Assembly: GCF_002575655.3 (NCBI RefSeq)
Contig: NC_053035.3
Location: forward strand, 86,453,322 to 86,517,321
Length of the DNA: 64,000 nt
Source of the DNA: Aegilops tauschii subsp. strangulata
Taxonomy: Eukaryota > Streptophyta > Magnoliopsida > Poales > Poaceae
Reading direction: 5' to 3'
Shown here in pieces: positions 9,951 to 20,943 of this stretch. The notes beneath the pieces are model-generated. The model had not been told where the DNA came from, searched no databases, and saw only the letters and a program-made list of their open reading frames with translations. How positions within the stretch are numbered: the stretch's first letter is position 1; every line of letters begins with the position of its first letter. Made by a program: the position numbers and the translations under genes.

Positions 9951-11040
9951 GGACGGACGTGTGGCGCCGGAGTAGCCGCCTCGGCAACCGCGTATCATTA
10001 ATGGGGGCGGCAGATGGACGGACGGACGGCACTTGTGTCGTTTGAAGGCGGAGCAATCGCCTGCACCGGGAAGCGGGGCGGGCGGCGCTGACTGTTTCGG
10101 GCGGAAAGCGCGCGCGGGCGAGGAGATGACTTTACTTGGAGAGGATGACAATGGGGACCCACCAGGTCCATAGCCTCACGTACGCAAGTGCCTCCTTATT
10201 ATATATATGTATATATATATAACTATAATTTATTTTGCTTCCTCCTGGTTTCCTGACATCACGGTCCCACACCATTGTCAACCTATGTAGTAGTCAATAA
10301 ACGAGAGAATTGCACAAGAAGCGGCCGACAGCTGGGACCAAGCAGCTCGAGCAGTATTTGTGTTTTTGAGGTGTGAGCACTGCAGAGTTTTTCGATGTTT
10401 AGCCCGGATATTAATTTTTCTCCTCTAAACAACAACGAAAACATCGCTGCAGGTATTAACTGGGCGGGCTATGGCCCGTCTAGCCCAGGCCAGATATCCA
10501 GCCCAGATATTAATTTTTTTCAAGCTGAAAATGGCTAGCCCAGCTATACTTTTTTTAGGAATGCCCAGGCAAGGTCAAGTTGTTATTCTCCGCCCCGCTG
10601 GGCTGCAAATCTTTCCTAGGAGGGATGCATTAGGCTTAACAAGAAAATGGGCTTTAAGAAATAATAAATGGATGTAATTATAAAAACTGGGCAGTAACTA
10701 TAAAAAAATGCACCAAACACGTGATTACTTTATAAAATATTATTTTTGGATATTGAAAATTTTAATTTCATTAATTGTTGCGACCGCAATGTTTCGTTGG
10801 ATTTTTACGTAATATAAATTTATATTGCAATTGTATTTAATCTGACTAGAAATTTCGGGATAAAAATATTTCGGATCCCATCAAAATGTGGGAAATTTTA
10901 TTGAATTCTGTTTTGAACGGTTGGTTGAAATGGGTTGTACTTTTAACAAACTGTAAATGGGCTATAGTAAATTCCATTAGAATTCAAAAATGGGCTACAC
11001 ATTCTTACAAATCTCAAATGGGCTATAAGTTCTCGGCCAC
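9951..11040. other. Gene-free upstream region, AT-rich in its second half
   Basis: The segment at 10082-10122 (CGGCGCTGACTGTTTCGGGC and on) is shared with 4154-4192. An AT run occupies 10200-10222. GGGACCCACCAGGTCC at 10152 resembles the 72-bp units at 11790-12220. From about 10440 the sequence carries scattered TGGGCTA/TAGCCCA motifs and long A/T stretches. No reading frame is supported. Confidence 0.5.
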
Positions 11041-11400
11041 ACACTTCTGGCCTTACTAAGTTGACGCGTCCCCTAAAAAACAGAGTTGACGCGTATGCAA
11101 GGCTTTGTCAACTTATAGTCAACACACGGTTCTAGCAGCAGTGGCCGTTGGATGTCCATCCAACGGATGTCGTGCTTCTTCTTCAATCTCGGATATTCTA
11201 GCTTCACCCGCCCAAAAATGATTCCTCCCCCTGACATCTGGGGCGCACCGTTTCGGAAGCTGACCTGTGGGCCTACTAAGTTGACGTACCAAGGGCTTTG
11301 TCAACTTAGTCAATATAAACGATTGTAGCTGCAGTGACCGTACGATGTCCATCCAACGGCCGTCGTGCTTCTTCAACCACTCGTCTTCTTGCTCCAGCTG
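11041..11400. repeat. Two diverged copies of a unit of about 225 bp
   Basis: Copy one includes CTTACTAAGTTGACGCG, then GGCTTTGTCAACTTATAGTC and GATGTCCATCCAACGG (about 11053-11165). Copy two repeats these as CTACTAAGTTGACG, GGGCTTTGTCAACTTAGTC and GATGTCCATCCAACGG (about 11273-11360). Both end near GTCGTGCTTCTTC. Confidence 0.75.
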
Positions 11401-11789
11401 CCCAAAGCAGCGCCGGTCGTGCCGCCTGCTCCTGCCTCCTGTGGCCGGTTGTGCTGCCGCGGAGGCCTCACCGCCCCCTACTACTCCCACCGCTGGCCAG
11501 GCCATCCCTCAACTCACCCACATGCCCTGTTATTCTGCGGCGACGGCAGCGCAGCCGAACCAGTGAACCCTCGTACTCCTCTCCGCATGTGCATCCACTG
11601 CCGCGTCTTCCCCGGCTCCACGTCGTCCCATTCCTAGGCCTCGCCGTCGTCCACCGCCCTGGTGCTCTCGGCGCGGCGTGGTCTATGTGGTCAAGGAACG
11701 ACTTCCGTCGGACGTGGACTGTACGTGGAGAGGCTGACAGCTGGGTCCACGGCAGCCGCAAGGAAGTGCCTCTTTATTACGCGCAAAAT

Positions 11790-12225
11790 AATTATTCCTC
11801 CACCTGACAGCGGGGACCCACCGGACGGGCCACCGTATTTCGCAAAAAAATGATTCGCCCCCTGACTGCTGGGACCCACGAGCTACATCTTCGCACGCAA
11901 GGAAGTGCGTCCGGGAAAAAACGATTCGCCCCCCTGACTGCTGGGACCCACCAGCTACATTTTCGCACACAAGGAAGTGCTTCCGAAAAAAAACGATTCG
12001 CGCCCCGACTGCTGGGACCCACCAGCTACACCTTCGCACGCAAGGAAGTGCGTCCGGGCAAAAAAACGATTCGCCCCCCTTACTGCTGGGACCTAGCAGC
12101 TACACCTTCGCACGCAAGGAAGTGCGTCCGGGCAAAAAAACAAAACGATTCGCCCCCCCTGACTGCTGCGACCCACTAGCTACATCTTCACGGGCAAGGA
12201 AGTGCCTGATAGTCGGGACCCACCT
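11790..12225. repeat. About six copies of a 70-bp tandem repeat
   Basis: Each unit reads CTGACTGCTGGGACCCAC, AGCTACA, TTCGCACGCAAGGAAGTGC, GTCCGGGC, then an A-run and ACGATTCGCCCCC. Copies start near 11800, 11868, 11935, 12006, 12078 and 12158. A related earlier copy at about 11740 reads CTGACAGCTGGGTCCACGG. Confidence 0.9.
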
Positions 12226-12499
12226 GGTCGAAGCGTACGTAGCGTTGTCATTCTGGTTGCGAACGTGTACGTACATACTGGTCGATGTAGAGGCGCGCAC
12301 ATGTCGTAGTAGAGGCGCGCATGTGTCGTAGTAGAGGCGCGCACGTAGCATGTACACGTACGTACAACGGCCAGGGTGCAAGAAAGAAAATACGGCCACT
12401 TATGTGTACATACGGGCAGGGTCTCGAACGCCTACTCGTGCATACGTACGGCCAGGGCTCGTGTACATGGCTGGGTCGGAACGGAGAAACAGCGTCGTC

Positions 12500-12655
12500 G
12501 TCGTGTTCATGGGGAGGCAACGGGATGCGTCGTGTTCATGGGGAGGCAACGGAATGCGTCGTGTTCATGGGGTGGCAACGGAATGCGTCGTGTTCATCGG
12601 GAGGCAACGGAATGCGTCGTGTTCATCGGGAGGCAACGGAATGCGTGGGAGCCAA
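12500..12655. repeat. Five copies of a 31-bp tandem repeat
   Basis: The unit GTCGTGTTCATGGGGAGGCA plus ACGGAATGC recurs from 12501 to about 12645, with CATGGGG changing to CATCGGG in later copies. A different short repeat (GTAGAGGCGCGCAC, three copies) lies just before it at 12286-12345. Confidence 0.9.
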
Positions 12656-12724
12656 CTGGGTGGGTCGGAACGGAATGCGTGGTCGTGTTCATCGGGAGGG
12701 CTTGGACGGAACAGGCGATGGAAA

Positions 12725-13105
12725 CGAGGCCTGGCGTACCGCAGAATGGAGGAAACGGACCTCCTACGTTCGGAACGGGGTCCTGTTGATCGGGAGGGGT
12801 GTGGCGTACCGCAAAACGGAGGAAACAGACCTCCTACGATCGAAACGGGGGTCCTATTGATCGGGAGGGGTGTGGTGTACCGCAAAACGAACGAAACGGA
12901 CCTCCTACGGTTGAAACGGGGGTCCTGTTGATCGGGAGGGGTGTGGCGTACCGCAAAACGAACGAAATGGACCTCCTACGGTCGAAACGGGGGTCCTGTT
13001 GATCGGGAGGGGTGTGGCGTACCGCAAAACGGACGAAACGGACCTCCTACGGTCGAAACGGGGGTCCTGTTCATCGGGAGGGGTGTGGCGTACCGCAAAA
13101 CGGGA
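12725..13105. repeat. Five to six copies of a 69-bp tandem repeat
   Basis: Each unit carries ACGGACCTCCTACG, a CGAAACGGGGGTCCTGTTGA block, TCGGGAGGGGTGTGGCGTAC and CGCAAAACG. Copies begin near 12755, 12828, 12898, 12967 and 13037. Neighbouring copies differ at only a few positions, so the array is young. Confidence 0.9.
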
Positions 13106-13119
13106 CTCCACGGGATACT

Positions 13120-13440
13120 GTTCATCTCCACCGTCGACCTCCTCCAGCCTCCATGGGCTCCTGTTCATCCAGCCTCCACCGCGCGCTACTCCACCGGCTA
13201 CTGTTCAACCACCCCTCCACGGGCACCCCTCCACCGTCTACTTTTCATCCAGCCCTCCACACCACGAGGTCCTGTTCAACCACCCCTCCACGGGCACCCC
13301 TCCACCGTCTACTGTTCATCCAGCCCTCCACAACACCACGGGGTCCTGTTCATCCAGAGGCAACGCCACCGCTCACTGTTCATCCAACCCTCCCCCCCCC
13401 CCCCCCCCCCGCAACGCTCATGTTCATCCAATCGACCGGC
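13120..13440. repeat. Short interspersed repeats with GTTCATCCA cores and a poly-C run
   Basis: GTTCATCCAGCC/GTTCAACCACCC alternate with CTCCACGGGCACCCCTCCAC and CCGTCTACTGTTCATCC from 13140 to about 13430. A run of about 20 C at 13390-13410 could hide a length error in the assembly. Confidence 0.8.
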
Positions 13441-13883
13441 TTCAGTTAGCAGCAGTAGCGAAGGAATCGCTCGATCGGGTTCAGTTAACAGCCATCGATC
13501 GATCGCTCCGGTTCAGTAACGTGTAGCCTGCAGTGCAATCGCTCGGGTTCAGTTAGAGCCAACACCTCGCACACACACGCGTATGTGTACGAGAGAAACG
13601 CGCATCGCTCGGCCCCCGACCTCCCACCGTAACCGGGAACTCCCCAAAATTTTCCTCCCCCTCGCTTCTACCACGGTTTTTTCCGTCATGGACAGCCCAA
13701 AGAATGTCATGCAGCTGCGTCTCCGGCCCGCCCAGGACGAAAAGCCCATTTTCTGTCATGATTTTCTGTCATAGAAGTAGGAGCCCACCACATCTATGAT
13801 GATACCGGGTTTTGTCACAATTATCGTCATAGAAGTGTCATATGTATGACAGAAAAAAAATTCGTTCGGCCCAAAATGTCACG

Positions 13884-13903
13884 GATGTGCCTTTTTTGTA
13901 GTG
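13884..13903 (-). repeat. CACTA terminal inverted repeat
   Basis: The terminus read inward is CACTACAAAAAAGGCACATC. Beyond it lies Angela gag sequence, and the next three bases on the outer side are ACA. The matching target triplet at the other end is not in view. Confidence 0.8.
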
Positions 13904-14058
13904 ACACCTAGCGGTGCTTCCAGGACGTAATTCTTCTGTGCAGCAATGAGGATAATCCTCAAGTTACGGACTCAGTCCCTGTAGTTGCTACCATCATCTT
14001 TCAACTTAGCTTTCTCTAGGAACGCATTAAAATTCAAGGGAATGGTAGCACGGGCCAT
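13904..14058 (-). pseudogene. Angela-type gag N-terminus, cut by the CACTA insertion
   Basis: From ATG at 14058 the frame reads MARATIPLNFNAFLEKAKLK and then DDGSNYRD, a stop, VRNLRIILIAAQKNYVLEAP, the start of a Copia capsid protein. The TGA stands where Trp (TGG) is expected in this family, so the copy is inactive even apart from the insertion. The frame ends at the CACTA terminus about 50 codons in. The rest of gag-pol should lie on the far side of the CACTA and is not in the window. Confidence 0.85.
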
Positions 14059-15267
14059 TGATCTATAGCAACATAGACATGCAAAAACTATCAGGTTCAT
14101 GATAAATTTAAGTTCAATTAATCATATTACTTAAGAACTCCCACTTAGATAGACATCCCTCTAGTCATCTAAATGATCACGTGATCCATATCAACTAAAC
14201 CATGTCCGATCATCACGTGAGATGGAGTAGTTTTCAATGGTGAACATATCTATGTTGATCATATCTACTATATGATTCACGTTCGACCTTTCGGTCTCAG
14301 TGTTCCGAGGCCATATCTGCATATGCTAGGCTCGTCAAGTTTAACCCGAGTATTCTGCATGTGCAAAACTGGCTTGCACCCGTTGTATGTGAACGTAGAT
14401 CTTGTCACACCCGATCATCACGTGGTGTCTCGGCACGATGAACTATAGCAACGGTGCATACTCATGGAGAACACTTATACCTTGAAATTTAGTGAGGGAT
14501 CATCTTATAATGCTACCGCCGTACTAAGCAAAATAAGATGCATAAAAGATAAACATCACATGCAATCAAAATATGTGACATGATATGGCCATCATCATCT
14601 TGTGCCTTTGATCTCCATCTCCAAAGCACCGTCGTGATCTCCATCATCACCGGCTTGACACCTTGATCTCCATCGTAGCATCGTTGTTGTCTCGCCAACT
14701 ATTGCTTCTATGACTATCGCTACCGCTTAGTGATAAAGTAAAGCAATTACATGGCGATTGCATTTCATACAATAAAGCGACAACCATAAGGCTCCTGCCA
14801 GTTGCCGATAACTTTTACAAAACATGATCATCTCATACAACAATTTATATCTCATCACATCTTGACCATATCACATCACAACATGCCCTGCAAAATCAAG
14901 TTAGACGTCCTCTACTTTGTTGTTGCAAGTTTTACGTGGCTGCTACGGGCTTCCAGCAAGAACCGTTCTTACCTACGCATCAAAACCACAACGATTTTTC
15001 GTCAAGTGTGTTGTTTTAACCTTCAACAAGGACCGGCCGTAGTCAAACTCGATTCAACTAAAGTTGGAGAAACAGACACCCGCTAGCCACCTGTGTGCGA
15101 AGCACGTCGATAGAACCAGTCTCATGAACACGGTCATGGAATGTCGGTCCGGGCCACTTCATCCAACAATACTGCCGAATCAAAGTAAGACGTTGGTGGT
15201 AAGCAGTATGACTATTATCACCCACAACTCATTGTGTTCTACTCGTGCATATATCATCTACGCATAG
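14059..15267 (-). other. Untranslated leader of the Angela element
   Basis: This 1.2 kb lies between primer site and gag start, the usual size of the long leader in the Angela/BARE1 group. It has no supported frame. It includes a repeated CCGATCATCACGTG element (about 14205 and 14410). Confidence 0.7.
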
Positions 15268-15285
15268 ACCTGGCTCGGATGCCAC
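15268..15285 (-). other. Primer binding site of the Angela element (initiator tRNA-Met type)
   Basis: On the minus strand TGGCATCCGAGCCAGGTC follows the LTR end, close to the TGGTATCAGAGC site complementary to initiator tRNA-Met used by this family. Confidence 0.8.
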
Positions 15286-16996
15286 TGTTGGGGATTGCAG
15301 TAATTCAAAATTTTCCTACGATCACTCAAGATCTATATAGGATATGCATAGCAATGAGAGGGGAGAGTGTGTCCATGTACCCTCGTAGACCGAAAGCGGA
15401 AGCATTTAGTTAACGCGGTTGATGTAGTCAAAGGTCTTCACGATCCAACTGATCCAAGTACCGAACGTACAGCACCTCCGTGTTCAGCACACGTTCAGCA
15501 CAATGATGTCCCTTGAGCTCCTGATCCAGTAGAGGGTCGAGGGAGAGTTCCGTCAGCACGACGGCGTGGCGACGGTGTTGGTGATGTGATCCGCGCAGGG
15601 CTTCACTAAGCACTATGACAATATGACCGAGGTGGTAAACTTTGGAGGGGGGCACCGCACATGGCTAAGGAACAACTGTTGTGCTTTGGTGTGCCCCCTG
15701 CCCCCGTATATAAAGGAGGAGGGGAGGAGACGGCGGGCCTAGGGGCGTGCCAAAGGGGGGAGTCCAACTAGGACTCCAAATCCTAGTTGGACTCCCTTTC
15801 CTTTTCCGGAGAGGGGGAAAGAGGGAAGGGAGAGAGAGAAGGAAAGAGGGGGGCCGCGCCCCCTCCCCTTGTCCATTTCAGACTGGGCAAGGGAGTGGGG
15901 GCGCCTCCTCTCCTCCACTATGGCCCAATAGGCCCATTAACTTTCCCGGGGGGATTCGGTAACCTCTCGGTACTCCGAAAAATCCCCGATCTTCTCCGGA
16001 ACCATTCTGATGTCCGTATATGACCTTCCAATATATCAATCTTTACCTCTCGACCATTTCGAGACTCCTCATCGTGTCCATGATCTCATCCGGGACTCCG
16101 AACAAACTTCGGTCACCAAAGCACATAACTCATAATACAAATCGCCATCGAACGTTAAGCGTGCGGACCCTACGGGTTCGAGAACTTTGTAAACATGACC
16201 GAGACACCTCTCCGGTCAATAACCAATAGCGGAACCTGGATGCTCATATTGGCTCCTACATATTCTACGAAGATCTTTATTGGTCAAGCCGCATAACAAC
16301 ATACGTTATTCCCTTTGTCTCGGTATGTTACTTGCCCGAGATTCGATCGTGGGTATCCTCGTACCTAGTTCAATCTCGTTACCGGCAAGTCTCTTTACTC
16401 GTTCCGTAGTGCATCATCCTGTAACTAACTCATTAGTCACATTGCTTGCAAGGCTTATAGTGATGTGCATTACCGAGAGGGCCCAGAGATACCTCTCCGA
16501 TACTCGGAGTGAAAAATCCTTATCTTGATCTATGCCAACTCAACAAACACCTTTGGAAACACCTGTAGACCATATTTATAATCACCCAGTTACATTGTGA
16601 CGTTTTATAGCGCACAAGGTGTTCCTCCGGTATTCGGGAGTTGCATAATCTCATAGTCAGAGGAATATGTCTAAGTCATGAAGAAAGCAATAGCAATAAA
16701 ACTAAACGATCATTATGCTAAGCTAACGGATGGGTCTTGTCAAGCACATCATTCTCTAATGATGTGATCCCGTTCATTAAATGACAACACATGTCTATGG
16801 TTAGGAAACTTAACCATCTTTGATTAACGAGCTAGTCAAGTAGAGGCATACTAGGGACACTCAGTTTTGTCTATGTGTTCACACATGTACTAAGTTTCCA
16901 GTTAATACAATTCTCGCATGAACAATAAACATTTATCATGATATAAGGAAATATAAATAACAACTTTATTATTGCCTCTAGGGCATATTTCCTTCA
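15286..16996 (-). mobile_element. 5' LTR of an Angela-type Copia retrotransposon
   Basis: The 1711-bp LTR reads on minus from TGAAGGAAATATGCCCTAGA (16996) to CCCCAACA (15286). It matches the family of the LTR at 885-2609 in borders, TATA (GTATATAAAGG, about 15706) and GC-rich block. It inserted into the 3' part of Gypsy A; AAGTG at 16997-17001 would be one copy of the target duplication. Confidence 0.9.
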
Positions 16997-18644
16997 AAGT
17001 GGAGGCTAGCAAATAGATTGAGAAGCAACCAACCAAGAAACGAAAATTCTCATAAACGAGCATTAAGCATAACTAACACCGAATAATGCACCACAAGTAG
17101 GATGTAATTTCATTGCATAACTATTGACTTTCATGCTTGCATAGGGAATCACAAACCTTAACATCAATATTCTTAATAAATCATAATTACTCACCAACAT
17201 GACTCACATATTACTATCATCATGTCTCAAAACTATTACAAGGAATCAGGTTTATTTTGTCCAATGATCTTCATGAAAGTTTTATTATATCCCTCTTGAA
17301 TATCTATCACTTTGGGACTAGTTTCATATGTTGCAATTGCTTTTGACAAGCTCAAATAAATTTAAGTGAAGAACATGAGCATAAAAATTCCATCTCTCAA
17401 AATAATATAAGTGAAGCATGAGAGAATTTATACAAAAATTTACTAACTCTCAAACAAATCTAAGTGAAGCATGAGAGTGTTTCTTCAAAAATAATAAAGC
17501 ACATCGTGCTCAAAATGATATAAGTGAAGCACTAGAGCAATTCCATAGCTATTTAAGTGAAGCATATAGAGCAATTCTAACAAATCATAGCATAATTTTG
17601 GATCTCTCAAATAGGTGTGTCCAGCAAGGATAATTGTGACAAACTAAAAATAAAAATAAGCAAAGACTCATATAGTACAAGTCGCTCCAAGCAAAACTCA
17701 TGATATGTGACGAATAAAAATATAGCTCCAAGTAAAATAACCGATGGTCGTTAGAAGAAAGAGGGGATGCTTCCGAGGCATCCCCAAGCTTAGTTGCTTG
17801 GTTATCCTTGAATATTACCTTGAGGTGCCATGGGGCATCCCCAAGCTTAGGCTCTTGACACTCCTTATTCCTTCATCCATCGTGATCTCACCCATAACTT
17901 GAAAACTTCAATCACACAAAACTCAACAAAACCTTCATGAGATCCGTTAGTATAATTAAACAAATCACTACTTTAGTACTGTTGCAAACCCATTCATATT
18001 TTATTATTGCATTATATCTACTGTATTCCAACTTTACCATGGCTTATACCCTCCAATAAAACCATAGATTCATCAAAATAAGCACACAATGCAACGAAAA
18101 CAGAATCTGTCAAAAATAGAACAGTCTGTAGTAATTTGAAAATTTACCATACTTCTGTAACTCAAACAATTCTGAAAAATTAGGAAAACGTAGGCAATTT
18201 GTATATAAATATTGTGTAAAAAATGCAGACACTTTTGTTGCTTCTGTGATTTTTAAAAATTCTGCTACTGGACGCAAAAGTTTCTGTTTTCCAACAAGAT
18301 CAAATCATGTTATCACCAAACATGATCCCAAAGGCTTTACTTGGCACAAATAATAATTAAAACATAAAAAACAATCATAACGGTAGAATAATTGTGCAAA
18401 CACTCAAGAACAGTAAGAAAAAGGCAAAAATAAATTTTATTCATTGGGTTGCCTCCCAACAAGCGCTACCGCATAATGTATAGATTCAAGTATTGTCATC
18501 TTTAGTTTTTGACCCATAGGATGCCCTCATGATTGATTCATATGGTGGCTTAATTCTTGTTCTAGGTAAGTGTTATATACCCTTTCTTGGTGGAAATTGG
18601 AATTTAATATTTCCTTCTTTCATATTAATCACAACACCTATAGT
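16997..18644 (-). other. 3' non-coding part of Gypsy A, with interspersed short repeats
   Basis: No gene is seen. From about 17340 to 17590, AAGTGAAGCATGAGAG-type motifs recur at irregular spacing with CTCTCAAA blocks, six or more times. CATCCCCAAGCTTAG occurs twice (17782 and 17838); similar CCCAAGCTTAG motifs lie near the polypurine tract of related Gypsy elements. The absence of RT, RNase H and integrase between here and the protease marks the element as non-autonomous. Confidence 0.65.
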
Positions 18645-20747
18645 TCATAAAAATTGTCTACCAAGTATGATGGGACAAGACAGATTGCAATCAATATCAA
18701 GAACAATAAAATCTATGGGTACATAGTTCCTATTGGCAAGGATAAGAACATCATTAATTCTTCCCAAAGGCTTTTTAATAGTGGCATCCGCCAAGTGCAA
18801 ATTAAGAGAACATTCTTCAATATTGGTAAGACCAAGCACATCACATAGAGATTTCAGAATTGTGGAAACACTAGCACCCAAATCACATAAAGCAAGGCAC
18901 TCATAATTTTTTTATCTTGGCTTTAATGCTAGGTTCCCATTCATCATGTAATTTTCTAGGAATTGAAATCTCTAGTTCCAATTTTTCTTCTAAAGCTTTC
19001 ATCATGGCATCAACAACATGTTTAGTAAAAGCTTTATTTTGTTCATAAGCATGGGGTGAATTTATCATGGATTGCAACAAATAAATATACTCAATCAAAG
19101 AGCACCTATCATAATTAAAGTCTTTGTAATCCAAAAGAGTGGGCACATCACTAGTTGACCTCTCCAAACCCACTTTTATCAATTTTTTCATCAAGATTTT
19201 CACCCTCCGAATCATGGGGACGCCCTCTAGATAAAGTTGATTCTTCTTCAGTCCCTTTATCATCAATTTTAATTTCACTAAACAATGTATCACCAGAAGA
19301 AACACCAATCACTTTAAGATCTTCATCATTTTTATGAAAGCAATCGATAGAAAACGCTCTTTCTAAAAATTCTCTTTTAGCTCTAAGCATAGCGGTTCTT
19401 TTCTTACTTTCATCCATATAAACATATAAAGCTTTAATTGACTCATTGACATCAACCTTATAGGTGGAAAAAATTTAATCTTGAGATTTTCTACATCATG
19501 AGAAATTCTATCAATGCTTCTAGACATATCAATCTTATTCAACTTTTCTTCTATCGTAGTATAAAAACTTTTTGAGCATTGATAAATTCTTTAATATTAC
19601 TCTCAAGATCATAGGGGTTCCTATTATTATTGTAAGAAGAATTACCATAGGAATTACCATGATTATTAGAGGAAATTCGAGGAAAAGGCCTAGGATTAAA
19701 ATTTCCTCTATAAGCATTGTTATTAAAATTGTTTCGCGAGACAAAATTCACATCTATGGTATCACTATTTTGCTCAATCAAAGTAGACAAAGGCACATCA
19801 TTATGATCAATAGGAGCATTCTTACTAGCAACCAATTTCATAAGAGCATCAACTTTTTCACTCAAAGTACTAATTTCTTCAACCGAATTAACCTTTTTAC
19901 TAGTAGGTGCTCTTTTGGTATGCCATTGTGAATAATTTGACATGATATTATCTAGAAACTTAGTAGCTTCACCCAAAGTAATCTCCATAAAAGTACCACC
20001 CGCGGCGGAATCTAAAAGATTTCTAGAAACAAAATTCAAACCCGCATAATTTTTTTGTATGATGATCCAAAGTTTAAACCATGAGTAGGACAATTTCTTA
20101 GCATCAACTTCATCCTTTCCCAAGATTGTGCAACATGTTCATGCTCAAGTTGCTTAAAATTCATGATTTGAGTTCTAAGGGAAATAATTTTCGCGGGCGG
20201 AAAATACTTACTAATAAAATCATCCTTGCACTTATCCCAAGAATCGATACTATTGCGAGGCAAAGAAGAAAACCAATTTTTTTTATAGAAAGACTGTAAG
20301 GGAACCCCTTACAGCATAATTGGTGCAACAAATCCAAATTGTAAGTACCATGCCTTGAACCTGGGTGGGTGGGAAGGCATCAACCCCTCCCCACCACTAG
20401 GCTATGCCTTAGTCTGCAGAAAACCAAAATTTTGCACGATCCTGCAAGGAGAAAGGAAATAATTTCAACTTCACAATATCATTGTCCGCATCTTGTTTCT
20501 TTTGAATATCACACAATTCTACGAATGTGTTTAGATGGGACTCGGCATCCTCATTAGGAGTACCGGAAAATTGATCTTTCATAACAAGATTTAACAAAGC
20601 AACATTAATATCACAAGACTCCGCACTAGTGGCGGGAGGAGCAATCAGAGTACTAAGAAAATCATTATTATTGGTATTGGAAAAATCACACAACTTGGTG
20701 TTTTCTTGAGACATTGTGACTACGCAAACAAGATTGCAAGCAAACAA
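18645..20747 (-). pseudogene. gag and protease of a non-autonomous Athila-like Gypsy element (Gypsy A)
   Basis: The gag starts at 20747 (MSQENTKLCDFSNTNNNDFL). Capsid-type motifs follow: ESHLNTFVELCDI, LKLFPFSLQDRAKFWF, then SIDSWDKCKDDFISKYFPPA and LNFVSRNLLDSAAGGTFMEI. A basic N/R-rich linker comes before the protease, which shows CDLGASVSTI (aspartic protease active site) and PIILGRQFL. A 141-bp SINE splits gag at 20277-20417. Removing it with one copy of its target duplication makes the junction in-frame. An extra A in an A-run near 18908 shifts the frame just before the protease. RT and integrase are absent. Confidence 0.8.
20277..20417 (-). mobile_element. tRNA-derived SINE
   Basis: Read on minus, the element begins GCAGACTAAGGCATAGCC, has an A box (TAGCCTAGTGGTGGGG) and a B box (GGTTCAAGGCATGG), and ends CTTTCTATA plus an A-run. 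It is flanked by a perfect 10-bp duplication, AGAAAACCAA on plus, at 20267-20276 and 20418-20427. Box order, A-rich 3' end and duplication length are all as expected for L1-type retroposition. Size fits a short Triticeae SINE (Au-like is possible; not verified). Confidence 0.85.
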
Positions 20748-20925
20748 GAGATCTGACGAGAAAAAGGCGAACGGAAAGAAGGCAAATAAAAGGGCAAATA
20801 TTTTTTGGCTTTTTGCAAAAACATTTTAGAAGTGGGGGAGATAAAAACGAGAGGCAAATGGCAAATAATGTAAATTTCAAGGAGATGAGATTTGTGATTA
20901 GGAACCTGATAGATGTTGATGATGT

Positions 20926-20943
20926 CTCCCCAGCAACGGCGCT
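20926..20943 (-). other. Primer binding site of Gypsy A
   Basis: On minus the site reads TAGCGCCGTTGCTGGGGA, a slightly mutated TGGCGCCGTTGCCGGGGA, the usual site of Triticeae Athila-like Gypsy elements. It lies about 180 bases before the gag start. Confidence 0.75.

Larger units (their letters stand above)
10150..13903 (-). mobile_element. Right end of a CACTA transposon with layered subterminal repeats
   Basis: The end at 13903 read inward is CACTACAAAAAAGGCACATC, a CACTA-superfamily terminus. Inward lie dense arrays of direct repeats, as expected for the transposase-binding subterminal zone of large Triticeae CACTA elements. The left border is uncertain. I place it near 10150 because the first weak copy of the repeat unit occurs there, but the element may include the 9296-9850 gene and more. 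The opposite terminus was not found in the window. The element interrupts the gag gene of an Angela retrotransposon. Long frames across the arrays (up to about 190 aa) are by-products of repeat periodicity. Confidence 0.75.

Noticed and set aside
13390..13410. Poly-C run as a structural signal
   Set aside because: Homopolymer runs of this length are prone to sequencing error; there is no other support for a function.
12320..13526. Several overlapping frames of 130-190 aa
   Set aside because: They run through tandem repeats whose unit lengths keep frames open. Repetitive translations in several frames at once are a sign of non-coding arrays.
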